From an uncultured Collinsella sp. (lineage in GTDB: Bacteria > Actinomycetota > Coriobacteriia > Coriobacteriales > Coriobacteriaceae): a stretch of 5,690 nucleotides of DNA. The translations under genes were made by a program, and so were the position numbers. The DNA lies in assembly GCA_900547655.1 (NCBI GenBank), contig URHQ01000106.1, positions 1 through 5,690 on the forward strand. The letters run 5' to 3'. The notes under the pieces were generated by a model. That model had not been told where the DNA came from. It searched no databases and saw only the letters and a program-made list of their open reading frames with translations. Shown here piece by piece: positions 5,105 through 5,690 of the stretch. Numbering within the stretch: position 1 is the stretch's first letter; every line of letters starts with the position of its first letter.

Positions 5105-5690
5105 AGAGATGCCCCATCAAATCGGTGTGGTACATGCCCGACAAGAACTCGTCGTTTGCCAGCACGTCGAGCTGAAGCTCGCTGTTTTCGCTCACGCCTT
5201 CAATCACGAGCTCGCCCAGGGCCGAGCGCATCTTGCGAATGGCGCCGTCACGCGTGGGCGCACACACGATGAGCTTGCCGAGCATGGAGTCGTAGTACGG
5301 CGGAACGGCGGCACCGGTAAACATGGCGGAATCCCAGCGCACGCGCGGACCACCCGGCACACGTAACGCGGTGACCGTTCCGCATGACGGCAGAAAGTCC
5401 GGCGTTTCGGCATTGATGCGGCACTCCATGGCGTGGTTGCGGACCGGCATGTCCTCTTGCTCGAAGGGCAGAGGCTGGCCGGCTGCCACGCGCAGCTGCC
5501 ACTTGACCAAGTCGGTATCGGTCACAAACTCCGTAACCGGATGCTCCACCTGCAAGCGCGTGTTCATTTCCATAAAGTAGAAATTGCCGTCGTCCGAATA
5601 CAGGAACTCGATGGTACCGGCTCCTTCGTAGCCGACGGCACGAGCCAGGTCACGCGCCGCCTTGTGCATGCGGGCACGAATGTCGTCGTG
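5091..5690 (-). CDS. accC: Biotin carboxylase subunit of acetyl-CoA carboxylase, C-terminal part
   Basis: Only the last 199 codons are inside the window; the frame is open at 5690, and the ATG at 5669 is internal (HDDIRAR precedes it in frame), not a start. The enzyme uses ATP and bicarbonate to carboxylate the biotin on AccB, the first half-reaction of malonyl-CoA synthesis. Visible hallmarks, counted from the Met at 5669, are GYEGAGTIEFL (13-23) and FMEMNTRLQVEHPVTE (32-47). The latter carries the metal-binding Glu, the Asn, the Arg and the QVE catalytic residues. Further on are HAMECRINAE (79-88), VRWDS (110-114) with the conserved active-site Arg, and PPYYDSMLGKLIV (123-135). This covers the end of the ATP-grasp region and the whole biotin-carboxylase C-terminal domain. 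The C-terminus (MGHLYADE) ends at about the usual family position. The stop overlaps accDA by 14 bases. accB and the rest of accC should lie to the right. Confidence 0.96.
   Translation of the reverse strand, partial: HDDIRARMHKAARDLARAVGYEGAGTIEFLYSDDGNFYFMEMNTRLQVEHPVTEFVTDTDLVKWQLRVAAGQPLPFEQEDMPVRNHAMECRINAETPDFLPSCGTVTALRVPGGPRVRWDSAMFTGAAVPPYYDSMLGKLIVCAPTRDGAIRKMRSALGELVIEGVSENSELQLDVLANDEFLSGMYHTDLMGHLYADE
5112..5115 (-). promoter_or_regulatory. Ribosome-binding site of accDA inside accC
   Basis: The minus-strand GGGG in TGATGGGGCATCTCT lies seven bases before the ATG at 5104 and thirteen before the second ATG at 5098, favouring the first. It is a modest Shine-Dalgarno located within the accC coding sequence. 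With the 14-base overlap, this suggests translational coupling to accC. Confidence 0.5.

Noticed and set aside
3287..5272. A 661-codon open frame on the plus strand opposite accDA and accC
   Set aside because: It is antisense to two clear conserved genes, its translation is rich in Arg, His and Ala with no family resemblance, and it has the look of a GC-rich shadow frame.
5091..5669. Reading accC as a complete 192-residue gene starting at 5669
   Set aside because: The frame continues upstream to the window edge with biotin-carboxylase-like sequence, and the Met lies in the middle of the family's ATP-grasp region. The gene is simply cut by the window.

Overview
The window is a fully minus-strand stretch of bacterial DNA. 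It is GC-rich by eye, compactly coded, and its genes have recognisable Shine-Dalgarno sites. The best guess is a gut-type actinobacterium of the Coriobacteriia (Collinsella/Olsenella-like). This rests on a fused AccD-AccA carboxyltransferase, the base composition and the neighbouring gene types. It is an inference from recall, not a database match.

Reading in the direction of transcription (right to left), the right half is the end of an acetyl-CoA carboxylase operon. The 3' portion of accC (biotin carboxylase, running off the window at 5690) overlaps the start of a single 574-codon gene that fuses the carboxyltransferase beta (AccD, zinc-ribbon) and alpha (AccA) subunits. Together they cover the biotin-carboxylation and carboxyl-transfer steps that make malonyl-CoA for fatty acid synthesis. 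About 40 bp downstream on the same strand is a gene for a stand-alone membrane subunit (EIIC) of a glucose/beta-glucoside-type PTS permease, with no EIIA or EIIB domain. Two hairpins follow its stop codon, the second a likely intrinsic terminator.

The left half is a second transcription unit: a cation diffusion facilitator whose membrane metal site reads Asn-Asp/Asp-Asp, the pattern of manganese exporters, followed 39 bp later by a histidine-phosphatase (phosphoglycerate-mutase-like) gene. The noncoding leader (1975-2124) holds the terminator of the upstream unit and presumably the promoter of this one. The 153 bp left of the phosphatase gene contain one perfect 9-bp stem-loop and no gene that I can support.

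No RNA genes, insertion sequences, CRISPR arrays or phage genes are visible. Most of the window is ordinary housekeeping DNA. The points worth a second look are the accD-accA fusion, the orphan EIIC with an altered conserved motif and matching 15-bp repeats on either side, the manganese-type metal site, and a start-stop ATG-TAG element directly before the transporter start codon.
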